Shown here in pieces: positions 12,221 through 25,057 of a DNA stretch of 30,000 bases. Below the pieces are notes generated by a model that searched no databases, was not told where the DNA came from, and saw only the letters and a program-made list of their open reading frames with translations. The first letter of the stretch is position 1, and each line of letters opens with the position of its first letter. The position numbers and the translations under genes were made by a program. The DNA comes from Apostichopus japonicus (lineage: Eukaryota; Echinodermata; Holothuroidea; Aspidochirotida; Stichopodidae): positions 1 through 30,000 of the forward strand of contig NW_027288851.1 of the NCBI RefSeq assembly GCF_037975245.1, written 5' to 3'.

Positions 12221-14589
12221 CAAACAATGGAAATTCTTCAATATAAATTCATCTCATTGACTGCGATAACCTATAGAGAAAAATACTTATCATTCGCATT
12301 GTAGGATCTAATATTATATGAGTACCAGTGTAGCTTATGGGGTACAGAACTTAAATGTGATATAAATATACCTTAATGCCTCTACTGTAAGTGGCAACTT
12401 AAAGGAGATGCCTTCATTGCTATGAGTAGCCTACAAAAACTTTGACAGTGCTTTATATACTGGAAAATAAATATTAACTTGTTGATACTGTACTCTGGTC
12501 ATGTGGTATGAGTGCTAGGATACCTTGTGGGGTACAGACAGTTAAATTACAATTACAATATGTCTCTCAAGAACTTAATTAGAACTAAATCCATCTACCT
12601 AGCAAACAATGAAAACTCTTCAATATAAATTCATCTAATTGACAGCGATAATCTATACAGAAAAAAACTTATCATTCGCATTGTAGGACCTAATATTATA
12701 TGAGTACCAGTGTAGCTTGTGGGGTACAGAACTTAAATGTGATATAAATATACCTTAAAAATAATGCATCTAAGTGGAAGCCTTAAGTAGATGCCTTCAT
12801 TGCTATGAGTAGCCAACAATATTTTTTACAGTGCTTAATATACTGGATAATAAATATTAACTTGTTGACAGACAGTTAAATTACAATTTGTCGTACTGTA
12901 CTCTGTTCATGTGGTATGAGTGCCAGGATACCTTGTGGGGTACAGACAGTTAAATTACAATTTGTCTGTCAAGAACTTAATAAGAACTAAAGCCATCTAC
13001 TGTACGTAGCAAACAATGAAAATTCTTCAATATAAATTCATCTAATTGACAGCGATAATCTATACACAAAAAAATACTTATTATTCGCATTGTAGGACCT
13101 ACTATTATATGAGTACCAGTGTAGCTTGTGGGGTACAGAACTTAAATGTGATATAAATACACCTTAATGCATCTAAGTGGCAGCCTAAAGTAGATGCCTT
13201 TGAACATTGCTATTAGAAGCCAACAATAATTTTGACCTTCGTTTTATACTGGAATATGAAAATTCACCTATTGATACTGTATTCTGGTAATGTGGTATGA
13301 GTACCAGGATACCTTGTGGGGTACAGACAATTTTATTAAATTAAAATTTGTCTCTCAAGAACTTAACAAGAACTAAATCCTTCTACCTAGCAAACAATGG
13401 ATATTCCTTGATATGAATTCACCGATTGACCGCGGTTATCTGTACAGTAAAATTTTTATTCGCATTGTAGGACTTAAGATTATATGAGTACAAGTGTAGC
13501 TTGTGGGGTACAGAACTTTAATGTGATATAAATATACCTTAATGCATCTAAGTGGAAGCCTTAAGTAGATGCCTTCATTGCTATGAGTAGCCTACAATAA
13601 CTTTGACAGTGCTTTATATACAGGATAATGAAAATTCACCTATTGATGCTGTATTCTGGTCATGTGGTATGAGTGCCAGGATACCTTGTGGGGTACAGAC
13701 AGTTAAATTACAATTACAATATGTCTCTCAAGAACTTGATTAGAACTAAATCCATCTACCTAGCAAACAATGAAAACTCTTCAATATAAATTCATCTAAT
13801 TGACAGCAATAATCTATACAAAAAAATACTTATCATTCGCATTGTAGGACCTAACATTATATGAGTACCAGTGTAGCTTGTGGGGTACAAAACTTAAATG
13901 TCATATAAATATACCTTAAAAACAATGCAACTAAGTGGCAGCCTAAGGTATACGCCTTCATTGCTATGAGTAGCCAACAATATTTTTTGCAGTGCTTTAT
14001 ATGCTGGATAATAAATATTAACTTGTTGATACTGTACTCTGGTCATGTGGTATGAGTGCCAGGATACCTTGTGGGGTACAGACAGTTAAATTACAATTTG
14101 TCCTACTGTACTCTGGTCATGTGGTATGAGTGCCAGGATACCTTGTGGGGTACAGACAGTTAAATTACAATTTGTCTTTCAAGAACCTAAAAAGAACTAA
14201 ATCCATCTACCTAGCAAACAATGAAAATTCTTCAATATAAATTTAACTAATTGACAGCGATAATCTATACAGAAAAATAATTATCATTTGCATTGTAGGA
14301 CCTAATATTATATGAGTACCAGTGTAGCTTGTGGGGTACAAAACTTAAATGTGATAAAACTACACCTTAATGCATCTAAGTGGCAGCTAGAGTAGATGCC
14401 TCCATTGCTATTAGAAATCAAACAATAACTTTGACCCTGGTTTTATACTGGAATATGAAAATTCACCTATTGATGTTATATTCTGGTCATGTTGTATGAG
14501 TGCCAGGATACCTTGTGGAGAACAGACAGTTAAATTAAATTAAAATTTGTCTCTCAAGAACTTAACAAGAGCTAAATCCTTCTACCTAG

Positions 14590-14821
14590 CCAAAAATATA
14601 CCTTAATGCATCTCTGCGGCAGCCTAAAGTAGATGCCTTCATTGCTATGAGTAGCCAACAATAACTTTGACAGTGCTTTATATACTGGATAATGAAAATT
14701 CACCAATTGATGCTGTATTCTGGTAATGTGGTATGAGTACCAGGATACCTTGTGGGATACAGACAGTTAAATTACAATTTGTCTCTCAAGAACTTAATAA
14801 GAACTAAATCCATCTACCTAG
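14590..14821. repeat. Truncated satellite unit, 232 bp (copy 3)
   Basis: Counterpart, 2,601 bp downstream, of the unit at 11989. Same junction and same box variant. Confidence 0.88.
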
Positions 14822-16421
14822 CAAACAATGGAAATTCTTCAATATAAATTCATCTCATTGACTGCGATAACCTATAGAGAAAAATACTTATCATTCGCAT
14901 TGTAGGATCTAATATTATATGAGTACCAGTGTAGCTTATGGGGTACAGAACTTAAATGTGATATAAATATACCTTAATGCCTCTACTGTAAGTGGCAACT
15001 TAAAGGAGATGCCTTCATTGCTATGAGTAGCCTACAAAAACTTTGACAGTGCTTTATATACTGGAAAATAAATATTAACTTGTTGATACTGTACTCTGGT
15101 CATGTGGTATGAGTGCTAGGATACCTTGTGGGGTACAGACAGTTAAATTACAATTACAATATGTCTCTCAAGAACTTAATTAGAACTAAATCCATCTACC
15201 TAGCAAACAATGAAAACTCTTCAATATAAATTCATCTAATTGACAGCGATAATCTATACAGAAAAAAACTTATCATTCGCATTGTAGGACCTAATATTAT
15301 ATGAGTACCAGTGTAGCTTGTGGGGTACAGAACTTAAATGTGATATAAATATACCTTAAAAATAATGCATCTAAGTGGAAGCCTTAAGTAGATGCCTTCA
15401 TTGCTATGAGTAGCCAACAATATTTTTTACAGTGCTTAATATACTGGATAATAAATATTAACTTGTTGACAGACAGTTAAATTACAATTTGTCGTACTGT
15501 ACTCTGGTCATGTGGTATGAGTGCCAGGATACCTTGTGGGGTACAGACAGTTAAATTACAATTTGTCTGTCAAGAACTTAATAAGAACTAAAGCCATCTA
15601 CTGTACGTAGCAAACAATGAAAATTCTTCAATATAAATTCATCTAATTGACAGCGATAATCTATACACAAAAAAATACTTATTATTCGCATTGTAGGACC
15701 TACTATTATATGAGTACCAGTGTAGCTTGTGGGGTACAGAACTTAAATGTGATATAAATACACCTTAATGCATCTAAGTGGCAGCCTAAAGTAGATGCCT
15801 TTGAACATTGCTATTAGAAGCCAACAATAATTTTGACCTTCGTTTTATACTGGAATATGAAAATTCACCTATTGATACTGTATTCTGGTAATGTGGTATG
15901 AGTACCAGGATACCTTGTGGGGTACAGACAATTTTATTAAATTAAAATTTGTCTCTCAAGAACTTAACAAGAACTAAATCCTTCTACCTAGCAAACAATG
16001 GATATTCCTTGATATGAATTCACCGATTGACCGCGGTTATCTGTACAGTAAAATTTTTATTCGCATTGTAGGACTTAAGATTATATGAGTACAAGTGTAG
16101 CTTGTGGGGTACAGAACTTTAATGTGATATAAATATACCTTAATGCATCTAAGTGGAAGCCTTAAGTAGATGCCTTCATTGCTATGAGTAGCCTACAATA
16201 ACTTTGACAGTGCTTTATATACAGGATAATGAAAATTCACCTATTGATGCTGTATTCTGGTCATGTGGTATGAGTGCCAGGATACCTTGTGGGGTACAGA
16301 CAGTTAAATTACAATTACAATATGTCTCTCAAGAACTTGATTAGAACTAAATCCATCTACCTAGCAAACAATGAAAACTCTTCAATATAAATTCATCTAA
16401 TTGACAGCAATAATCTATACA

Positions 16422-19400
16422 GAATGAAACTTATCATTCGCATTGTAGGACCTAATATTATATGAGTACCAGTGTAGCTTGTGGGGTACAGAACTTAAAT
16501 GTGATATAAATATACCTTAATGCATCTAAGTGACAGCTAGAGTAGATGCCTCCATTGCTATTAGAAGCCAAACTTTAACTTTGACCCTGGTTTTATACTG
16601 GAATATGAAAATTCACCTATTGATGTTGTATTCTGGTCATGTTGTATGAGTGCCAGGATACCTTGTGGGGTACAGACAGTTAAATTACAATTTGTCTCTC
16701 AAGAACTTAATAAGAACTAAAGCCATCTACTGTACGTAGCAAACAATGAAAATTCTTCAATATAAATTTATCTAATTGACAGCGATAATCTATACACAAA
16801 AAAATACTTATTATTCGCATTGTAGGACCTAATATTATATGAGTACCAGTGTAGCTTGTGGGGTACAGAACTTAAATGTGATATAAATACACCTTAATGC
16901 ATCTAAGTGGCAGCCTAAAGTAGATGCCTTTGAACATTGCTATTAGAAGCCAACAATAACTTTGACCTTGGTTTTATACTGGAATATGAAAATTCACCTA
17001 TTGATACTGTATTCTGGTAATGTGGTATGAGTACCAGGATACCTTGTGGGGTACAGACATTTAAATTAAAATTTGTCTCTCAAGAACTTAACAAGAACTA
17101 AATCCTTCTACCTAGCAAACAATGGATATTTCTTGATACGAATTCACCGATTGACCGCGGTTATCTGTACAGTAAAATTTTTATTCGCATTGTAGGACTT
17201 AAGATTATATGAGTACAAGTGTAGCTTGTGGGGTACAGAACTTTAATGTGATATAAATATACCTTAATGCATCTAAGTGGAAGCCTAAAGTAGATGCCTT
17301 CATTGCTATGAGTAGCCAACAATATTTTTTACAGTGCTTAATATACTGGATAATAAATATTAACTTGTTGATACTATACTCTGGTCATGTGGTATGAGTG
17401 CCAGGATACCTTGTGGGGTACAGACAGTTAAATTACAATTTGTCTCTCAAGAACTTAACAAGAACTAAATCCTTCTACCTAACAAACAATGGAAATCCTT
17501 CAATATGAATTCAAAGAATTTACCATGGATATCTGTATAGTAAATTGATAATTTGCATCATAGGACTTAAGATTATATGAGTACCAGTGTAGCTTGTGGG
17601 GTACAGAACTTAAATGTGATATAAATATACCTTAATGCATCTAAGTGGCAGCCTAAATTAGATGCCTTCATTGCTATGAGTAGCCAACAATATTTTTTAC
17701 AGTGCTTAATATTCTGGATAATAAATATTAACTTGTTGATACTATACTCTGGTCATGTGGTATGAGTGCCAGGATACCTTGTGGGGTACAGACAGTTAAA
17801 TTACAATTTGTCTCTCAAGAACTTAACAAGAACTAAATCCTTCTACCTAACAAACAATGGAAATCCTTCAATATGAATTCAAAGAATTTACCATGGATAT
17901 CTGTATAGTAAATTGATAATTTGCATCATAGGACTTAAGATTATATGAGTACCAGTGTAGCTTGTGGGGTACAGAACTTTGATGTGATATAAATATACCT
18001 TAATGCATCTAAGTGGCAGCCTAAATTAGATGCCTTCATTGCTATTAGAAGCCAACAATAACTTTGACCTTGGTTTTATACTGGAATATGAAAATTCACC
18101 TATTGATACTGTATTCTGGTAATGTGGTATGAGTACCAGGATACCTTGTGGGGTACAGACATTTAAATTAAAATTTGTCTCTTAAGAACTTAACAAGAAC
18201 TAAATCCTTCTACCTAGCAAACAATGGATATTCCTTGATATGAATTCATTGATTGACCGTGGTATTCTGTACAGTAAAATTTTTATTCGCATTGTAGGAC
18301 TTAAGATTATATGAGTACAAGTGTAGCTTGTGGGGTACAGAACTAAAATGTCATATAAACATACCTTAATGCATCTAAATGGCAGCCTAAAGTAGATGCC
18401 TTCATTGCTATGAGTAGCCAACAATATTTTTTACAGTGCTTTATATGCTGGATAATAAATATTAACTTGTTGATACTGTACTCTGGTCATGTTGTATGAG
18501 TGCCAGGATACCTTGTGGGGTACAGACAGTTAAATTACAATTTGTCGTACTGTACTCTGGTCATGTGGTATGAGTGCCAGGATACCTTGTGGGGTACAGA
18601 CAGTTCAATTACAATTTGTCTCTCAAGAACCTAAGAAGAACTAAATCCATCTACCTAGCAAACAATGAAAATTCTTCAATATAAATTCATCTCATTGACA
18701 GCGATAGTCCATACAGAAAAATACTTATCATTCGCATTGTAGGACCTAATATTATATGAGTACCAGTGTAGCTAGTGGGTTACAAAACTTAAATGTGATA
18801 AAAATACACCTTAATGCATCTAAGTGGCAGCTAGAGAAGATGCCTCCATTGCTATTAGAAGCAAAACAATAACTTTGACCCTGGTTTTATACTGGAATAT
18901 GAAAATTCACCTATTGATGCTGTATTCTGGTCATGTTGTATGAGTGCCAGGACACCTTGTGGGGTACAGACAATTTTATTAAATTAAAATTTGCCTCTCA
19001 AGAACTTAACAAGAACTAAATCCTTCTACCTAGCAAACAATGGATATTCCTTGATATGAATTCACCGATTGACCGCGGTTATCTGTACAGTAAAATTTTT
19101 ATTCGCATTGTAGGACTTAAGATTATATGAGTACAAGTGTAGCTTGTGGGGTACAGAACTTTAATGTGATATAAATATACCTTAATGCATCTAAGTGGAA
19201 GCCTTAAGTAGATGCCTTCATTGCTATGAGTAGCCAACAATATTTTTTACAGTGCTTAATATACTGGATAATAAATATTAACTTGTTGATACTATACTCT
19301 GGTCATGTGGTATGAGTGCCAGGATACCTTGTAGGGTACAGACAGTTAAATTACAATTTGTAGTACTGTACTCTGTTCATGTGGTATGAGTGCCAGGATA

Positions 19401-21111
19401 CCTTGTGGGGTACAGACAGTTAAATTACAATTTGTCTCTCAAGAACTTAATAAGAACTAAATCCATCTACCTAGCAAACAATGAAAATTCTTCAATATAA
19501 ATTCATCTCATTCACAGCGATAATCTATACAGAAAAATACTTATCATTCGCATTGTAGGACCTAATATTATATTAGTATCAGTGTAGCTTGTGGGGTACA
19601 GAACTTAAATGTGATAAAAATACACCTTAATGCATCTAAGTGGCAGCTAGAGTAGATGCCTCCATTGCTATTAGAAGCCAAACAATAACTTTGACCCTGG
19701 TTTTACACTGGAATATGAAAATTCACCTATTGATGCTGTATTCTGGTCATGTTGTATGAGTGCCAGGATACCTTGTGGGGTACAGACAGTTAAATTACAA
19801 TTTGTCGTACTGTACTCTGGTCATGTGGTATGAGTGCCAGGATACCTTGTGGGGTACAGACAGTTAAATCACAATTTGTCTCTCAAGAACTTAATAAGAA
19901 CTAAATCCATCTACTGTACGTAGCAAACAATGAAAATTCTTCAATATAAATTCATCTAATTGACAGCGATAATCTATACACAAAAAAATACTTATTATTC
20001 ACATTGTAGGACCTAATATTATATGAGTACCAGTGTAGCTTGTGGGGTACAGAACTTAAATGTGATATAAATACACCTTAATGCATCTAAGTGGCAGCCT
20101 AAAGTAGATGCCTTTGAACATTGCTATTAGAAGCTAACAATAAATTTGACCTTCGTTTTATACTGGAATATGAAAATTCAACTATTGATACTGTATTCTG
20201 GTAATGTGGTATGAGTACCAGGATACCTTGTGATGTACAGACATTTAAATTTAAATTTGTCTCTCAAGAACTTAACAAGAACTAAATCCTTCTACCTAGC
20301 AAACAATGGATATTCCTTGATATGAATTCACCGATTGACCGCGGTTATCTGTACAGTAAAATTTTTATTCGCATTGTAGGACTTAAGATTATATGAGTAC
20401 AAGTGTAGCTTGTGGGGTACAGAACTTTAATGTGATATAAATATACCTTAATGCATCTAAGTGGAAGCCTTAGTAGATGCCTTCATTGCTATGAGTAGCC
20501 AACAATATTTTTTACAGTGCTTAATATACTGGATAATAAATATTAACTTGTTGATACTATACTCTGGTCATGTGGTATGAGTGCCAGGATACCTTGTGGG
20601 GTACAGACAGTTAAATTACAATTTGTCCCTCAAGAACTTAACAAGAACTAAATCCTTCTACCTAACAAACAATGGAAATCCTTCAATATGAATTCAAAGA
20701 ATTTACCATGGATATCTGTATAGTAAATTGATAATTTGCATCATAGGACTTAAGATTATATGAGTACCAGTGTAGCTTGTGGGGTACAGAACTTTGATGT
20801 GATATAAATATACCTTAATGCAACTAAGTGGCAGCCTAAAGTAGATGCCTTCATTGCTATTAGAAGCCAACAATAACTTTGACCTTGGTTTTACACTGGA
20901 ATATGAAAATTCACCTATTGTTGCTGTATTCTGGTCATGTTGTATGAGTGCCAGGATACCTTGTGGGGTACAGACAGTTAAATAACAATTTGTCGTACTG
21001 TACTCTGGTCATGTGGTATGAGTGCCAGGATACCTTGTGGGGTACAGACAGTTAAATTAAATTAAAATTTGTCTCTCAAGAACTTAACAAGAACTAAATC
21101 CTTCTACCTAG
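16422..21111. repeat. Satellite block of mixed unit types after the 2,601-bp repeat
   Basis: Units start at 16740, 17116, 17483, 17851, 18218, 18659, 19034, 19475, 19924, 20300 and 20666 (366-449 bp). The AAAGAATTTACC type occurs twice in a row at 17483 and 17851. Units at 18218, 19034, 19475 and 20666 carry an extra 74-bp sub-repeat. Isolated box changes appear, such as CTTGTAGGGTAC near 19328 and CTTGTGATGTAC near 20227. No exact higher-order period is visible here. Confidence 0.88.
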
Positions 21112-23314
21112 CCAAAAATATACCTTAATGCATCTATGCGGCAGCCTAAAGTAGATGCCTTCATTGCTATGAGTAGCCAACAATAACTTTGACAGTGCTT
21201 TATATACTGGGTAATGAAAATTCACCTATTGATGCTGTATTCTGGTCATGTGGTATGAGTGCCAGGATACCTTGTGGGGTACAGACAGTTAAATAACAAT
21301 TTGTCGTACTGTACTCTGGTCATGTGGTATGAGTGCCAGGATACCTTGTGGGGTACAGACAGTTAAATTACAATATGTCTCTCAAGAAGTTAATAAGAAC
21401 TAAATCCATCTACCTAGCAAACAATGGAAATTCTTCAATATGAATTCATCTTATTGACTGCGATAACCTATAGAGAAAAATACTTATCATTCGCATTGTA
21501 GGATCTAATATTATATGAGTACCAGTGTAGCTTGTGGGGTACAGAACTTAAATGTGATATAAATATACCTTAATGCCTCTACTGTAAGTGGCAGCCTAAA
21601 GTTGATGCCTTTATTGCTATGAGTAGCCAACAATAACTTTGACAGTGCTTTATATACTGGAAAATAAATATTAACTTGTTGATACTGTACTCTGGTCATG
21701 TGGTATGAGTGCTAGGATACCTTGTGGGGTACAGACAGTTAAATTACAATTACAATATGTCTCTCAAGAACTTAATTAGAACTAAATCCATCTACCTAGC
21801 AAACAATGAAAACTCTTCAATATAAATTCATCTAATTGACAGCGATAATCTATACAGAAAAAAACTTATCATTCGCATTGTAGGACCTAATATTATATGA
21901 GTACCAGTGTAGCTTGTGGGGTACAAAACTTAAATGTCATATAAATAAACCTTAAAAATAATGCATCTAAATGGCAGCCTTAAGTAGATGCCTTCATTGC
22001 TATGAGTAGCCAACAATAACTTTGACAGTGATTTATATACAGGATAATGAAAATTCACTTATTGATGCTGTGTTCTGGTCATGTGGTATGAGTGCCAGGA
22101 TACCTTGTGGGGTACAGACAGTTAAATAACAATTTGTCGTACTGTACTCTGGTCATGTGGTATGAGTGCCAGGATACCTTGTGGGGTACAGACAGTTAAA
22201 TTAAATTAAAATTTGTCTCTCAAGAACTTAACAAGAACTAAATCCTTCTACCTCGCCAAACATATACCTTAATGCATCTAAGTGGCAGCCTAAAGTTGAT
22301 GCCTTTATTGCTATGAGTAGCCAACAATAACTTTGACAGTGCTTTATATACTGGATAATAAATATTAACTTGTTGATACTGTACTCTGGTCATGTTGTAT
22401 GAGTGCCAGGATACCTTGTGGGGTACAGACAGTTGAATTACAATATGTCTCTCAAGAACTTAATAAGAACTAAATCCATCTACCTAGCAAACAATGGAAA
22501 TTCTTCAATATAAATTCATCTAATTGACAGCGATAATCTATACAAAAAAAATACTTATTATTCGCATTGTAGGACTTAAGAATATATGAGTACAAGTGTA
22601 GCTTGTGGGGTACAGAACTTAAATGTCATATCAACATACCTTAATGCATCTAAATGGCAGCCTAAAGTAGATGCCTTCATTGCTATGAGTAGCCAACGGT
22701 ATTTTTTACAGTGCTTTATATGCTGGATAATAAATATTAACTTGTTGATACTGTACTCTGGTCATGTTGTATGAGTGCCAGGATACCTTGTGGGGTACAG
22801 ACAGTTAAATTACAATTTGTCGTACTGTACTCTGGTCATGTGGTATGAGTGTCAGGATACCTTGAGGGGTACAGACACTTCAATTACAATTTGTCTCTCA
22901 AGAACTTAAAAAGAACTAAATCCATCTACCTATATAGCAAACAATGAAAATTCTTCAATATAAATTCATCTCATTGACAGCGATAATCCATACAGAAAAA
23001 TACTTATCATTCACATTGTAGGACCTAATATTATATGAGTACCAGTGTAGCTTGTGCGGTACAGAACTTTAATGTGATATAAATATACCTTAATGCATCT
23101 AAGTGGAAGCCTTAAGTAGATGCCTTCATTGCTATGAGTAGTCAACAATATTTTTTAACAGTGCTTTATATACTGGATAATAAATATTAACTTGTTGATA
23201 CTGTACTCTGGTCATGTGGTATGAGTGCCAGGATACCTTGTGGGGTACAGACAGTTAAATTAAATTAATATTTGTCTCTCAAGAACTTAACAAGAACTAA
23301 ATCCTTCTACCTAG
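21112..23314. repeat. Satellite block near the array edge with two truncated units
   Basis: Units start at 21112 (truncated, 306 bp), 21418, 21800, 22255 (truncated, 233 bp), 22488 and 22938. The truncated units share the old deletion junction; the one at 22255 is written CTCGCCAAACATATACC. Box changes are more frequent here, for example CTTGAGGGGTAC near 22862 and CTTGTGCGGTAC near 23051. Confidence 0.87.
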
Positions 23315-24700
23315 CTAACAATGGATATTCCTTGATATGAATTCATTGATTGACCATTGTATACTGTACAGTAAAATTTTTATTCGCAACGTTGGACTTA
23401 AGATTATATGAGTACCAGTGTAGCTTGTGGGGTACAGAACTTTAATGTGATATAAACATACCTTAATGCATCTAAATGGCAGCCTAGAGTAGATGCCTTC
23501 ATTGCTATGAGTAGCCAACGGTATTTTTTACAGTGCTTTATATGCTGGATAATAAATATTAACTTGATACTGTACTCTGGTCATGTGGTATGAGTGTCGG
23601 GATACCTTGTGGGGTACAGACTGTGAAATTAAATTACAATTTGTCTCTCAAGAACTTAACAAGAACTTAAACTTTCGACCTAGCAGACAATGGCAGTTCC
23701 TTGATATGAATTCATCTAATTGACAGCTGTAATCTGTTCAGGAAAATACTTTTTTACTCCCATTGTAGGACCTAAGATTATATGAGTTCAAGTGTAGCTT
23801 GTGGGGTACAGAACTTTAATGTAATATAAATATACCTTAATGCATCCTTGTTGCAGCCTAAAGTAGATGCCTTCATTGCTATTAGAAGCCAACAATAACT
23901 TTGACCCTGGCTTTATACTGGATAATGAAAATTCACCTATTGATGCTGTATTCTGGCCATGTTGTATGAGTGCCAGGATACCATGTGGTGTACAGAAAGT
24001 GAAATAAAACTTCAATTTGGCTCAAAAGAACTAAATCCTTCTACCTAGCAAACAATGGAAATTTCTTGATATGAATTCATCTAATTGACAGTGGTAATCT
24101 GTACAGTAAATTTATTCTTTTCATTGTAGGACCTAAATATTATATGAGTACAAGTGTAGCTTGTGGGGTACAAAATTCAAATGTGATATAAGTATACCTT
24201 AATGCATCTAAGTTGCAGCCTAAAGTAGATGCCTTCGTTGCTATAAGATGCCAAACAATAACTTTGACCCAGGTTTTATACTGGAATATGAAAATTCACC
24301 TATTGATGCTGTATTCTGGTCATGTTGTATGAGTGCCAGGATACCTTGTGGGGTACAGAGAGTGAAATTAAATACAATTTTTCTCTAAAGAACTTAAATT
24401 TTCGACCCAGCAAACAATGGAAATTCCTTGATATGAATTCATCTAATTGATAGCGATAATCTGTACAGGAAAATACTTATTATTTGCATAATTATAGGAC
24501 CTAAATATAATTTGAAAACCAGGGTATGGCTTGTGGGGTACAGAACTATAATGTGATATAAGTATACCTTAATGTATCTAATAGCACCCTAAAGTAGAAA
24601 CCTTCATTTACCTTGTGGGATACAGACAGTGAGATTCCATTTGTTTCTCATGACCTTAACCTTCAACCTTGCAAACAATGCAAATATTACTTTGATAAAT
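23315..24700. repeat. Decayed right edge of the satellite array
   Basis: Units at 23315, 23684, 24049 and 24411 are visibly more diverged than any upstream. The anchor appears as CTAACAATG and CAGACAATG, the unit ends as TTTCGACC, and boxes as CCATGTGGTGTACAG. The unit at 24411 is only 261 bp and has lost sequence between TAGAAACCTTCATTTA and its second box. The last anchor, CAAACAATGCAAAT, is at 24672. Similarity ends about 24,700, giving way to unrelated sequence. Progressive decay toward the boundary is typical of satellite edges, where unequal exchange no longer homogenises units. Confidence 0.9.
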
Positions 24701-25057
24701 AAAGTATTAACTGGAGATGACTTCATGGGCCATTCCACGTTAGAGCCAAATTTGACAAAAAAAAATCGATCTCCTCCTCACTCGGACATGTAGCTTAAGT
24801 CAGAAAAATATTTACTTTATGCTTTGGCAATCTGCAGTTGTGTTATGACAATTGGTTTAGCTACTCTCATGCTGTATGAGATAGCATGCTTAAGTACACA
24901 TCACGTAAGTTGCGCAGAGAAAAGAACAAAATTCTACTTCTTTGAAGAAACCAAGAAATCCTGTGGAGTGTTATGGAAAAAGGGCATGTGGAGGAATAAA
25001 TTCAAGACCAACTCTGATTGAAATATGTTATATGTAGGTTTTGGCAATGATACTACG
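24701..25057. other. Array-flanking sequence, no supported gene
   Basis: First unique-looking DNA after the satellite. A short plus-strand frame (first ATG about 24845, stop 25021, roughly 58 codons) begins with a hydrophobic run but resembles nothing known and contains a donor-like CACGTAAGT near 24904. A 6-base inverted repeat CATGCT/AGCATG lies at 24868-24888. I see no firm gene. Confidence 0.5.

Larger units (their letters stand above)
9013..16421. repeat. 2,601-bp seven-unit higher-order repeat, about 2.85 copies
   Basis: Unit lengths from 9013 are 375, 232, 382, 407, 381, 373, 451, summing to 2,601. The same seven lengths repeat from 11614, and the first six repeat from 14215. Independent landmarks give the same spacing: ATGTTATATT at 9271, 11872 and 14473; TTGTTGACAG at 10261, 12862 and 15463. 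Copies 1 and 2 differ at about 9033-9043 and at 10811-10820, and copies 2 and 3 at one base near 12906, among the few differences I found. The last copy departs near 16421, inside its seventh unit, where the sequence switches to the type seen at 3354. Near identity over 2.6 kb points to recent amplification. Confidence 0.94.
1..24700. repeat. Large satellite DNA array, about 66 units of about 370 bp
   Basis: Head-to-tail units can be followed by the anchor CAAACAATG (or a variant) at 432, 964, 1337, 1783, 2159, 2605, 2981, 3354, 3803, 4184, 4551, 4919, 5290 and on to 24411 and 24672. Most units are 366-382 bp; longer ones (441-455, 510, 532) carry extra 74-bp sub-repeats, and short ones (232, 306) carry an internal deletion. 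Each full unit has, in order: the anchor, an AATTCA motif, a first box (TATGAGTACCAGTGTAGCTT then GTGGGGTACAGAAC), a TTAATGCATCTAAG stretch, a second AATTCA motif, and a second box (TATGAGTGCCAGGATACCTT then GTGGGGTACAGACA). Start-type variants are mixed along the array. The array is AT-rich, has no long open frame on either strand and is not a protein-coding repeat. It is open on the left. Satellite identity is certain; a centromeric or heterochromatic role is inference from unit size and organisation only. Confidence 0.97.

Noticed and set aside
18200-18424. Minus-strand frame of 74 codons inside the satellite, with similar peptides at 21511, 23315 and 23788
   Set aside because: The similarity between these frames only reflects the satellite unit. 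Frames are broken differently in neighbouring units, lengths are what chance allows, and no domain is recognisable.
22586-22774. Plus-strand 62-codon frame in the satellite
   Set aside because: It lies wholly inside one unit and is closed by stops in most other units. There is no sign of coding constraint.
1-24700. CRISPR array
   Set aside because: The repeats are about 370 bp with no short repeat/unique spacer alternation, and the intervening sequence is itself repeated. The DNA is also eukaryotic in character.
1-24700. rDNA or tRNA/5S gene cluster as the source of the tandem array
   Set aside because: No rRNA-like conserved stretch and no pol III A and B box pair (no GTTCGA-type B box) is visible in the unit.
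24824-25021. Plus-strand frame with a hydrophobic start, resembling a secreted peptide
   Set aside because: The upstream end of the frame is not ATG. From the first ATG (about 24845) only some 58 codons remain, and the hydrophobic run is weak and interrupted by a Glu. There is no supporting splice or similarity evidence.
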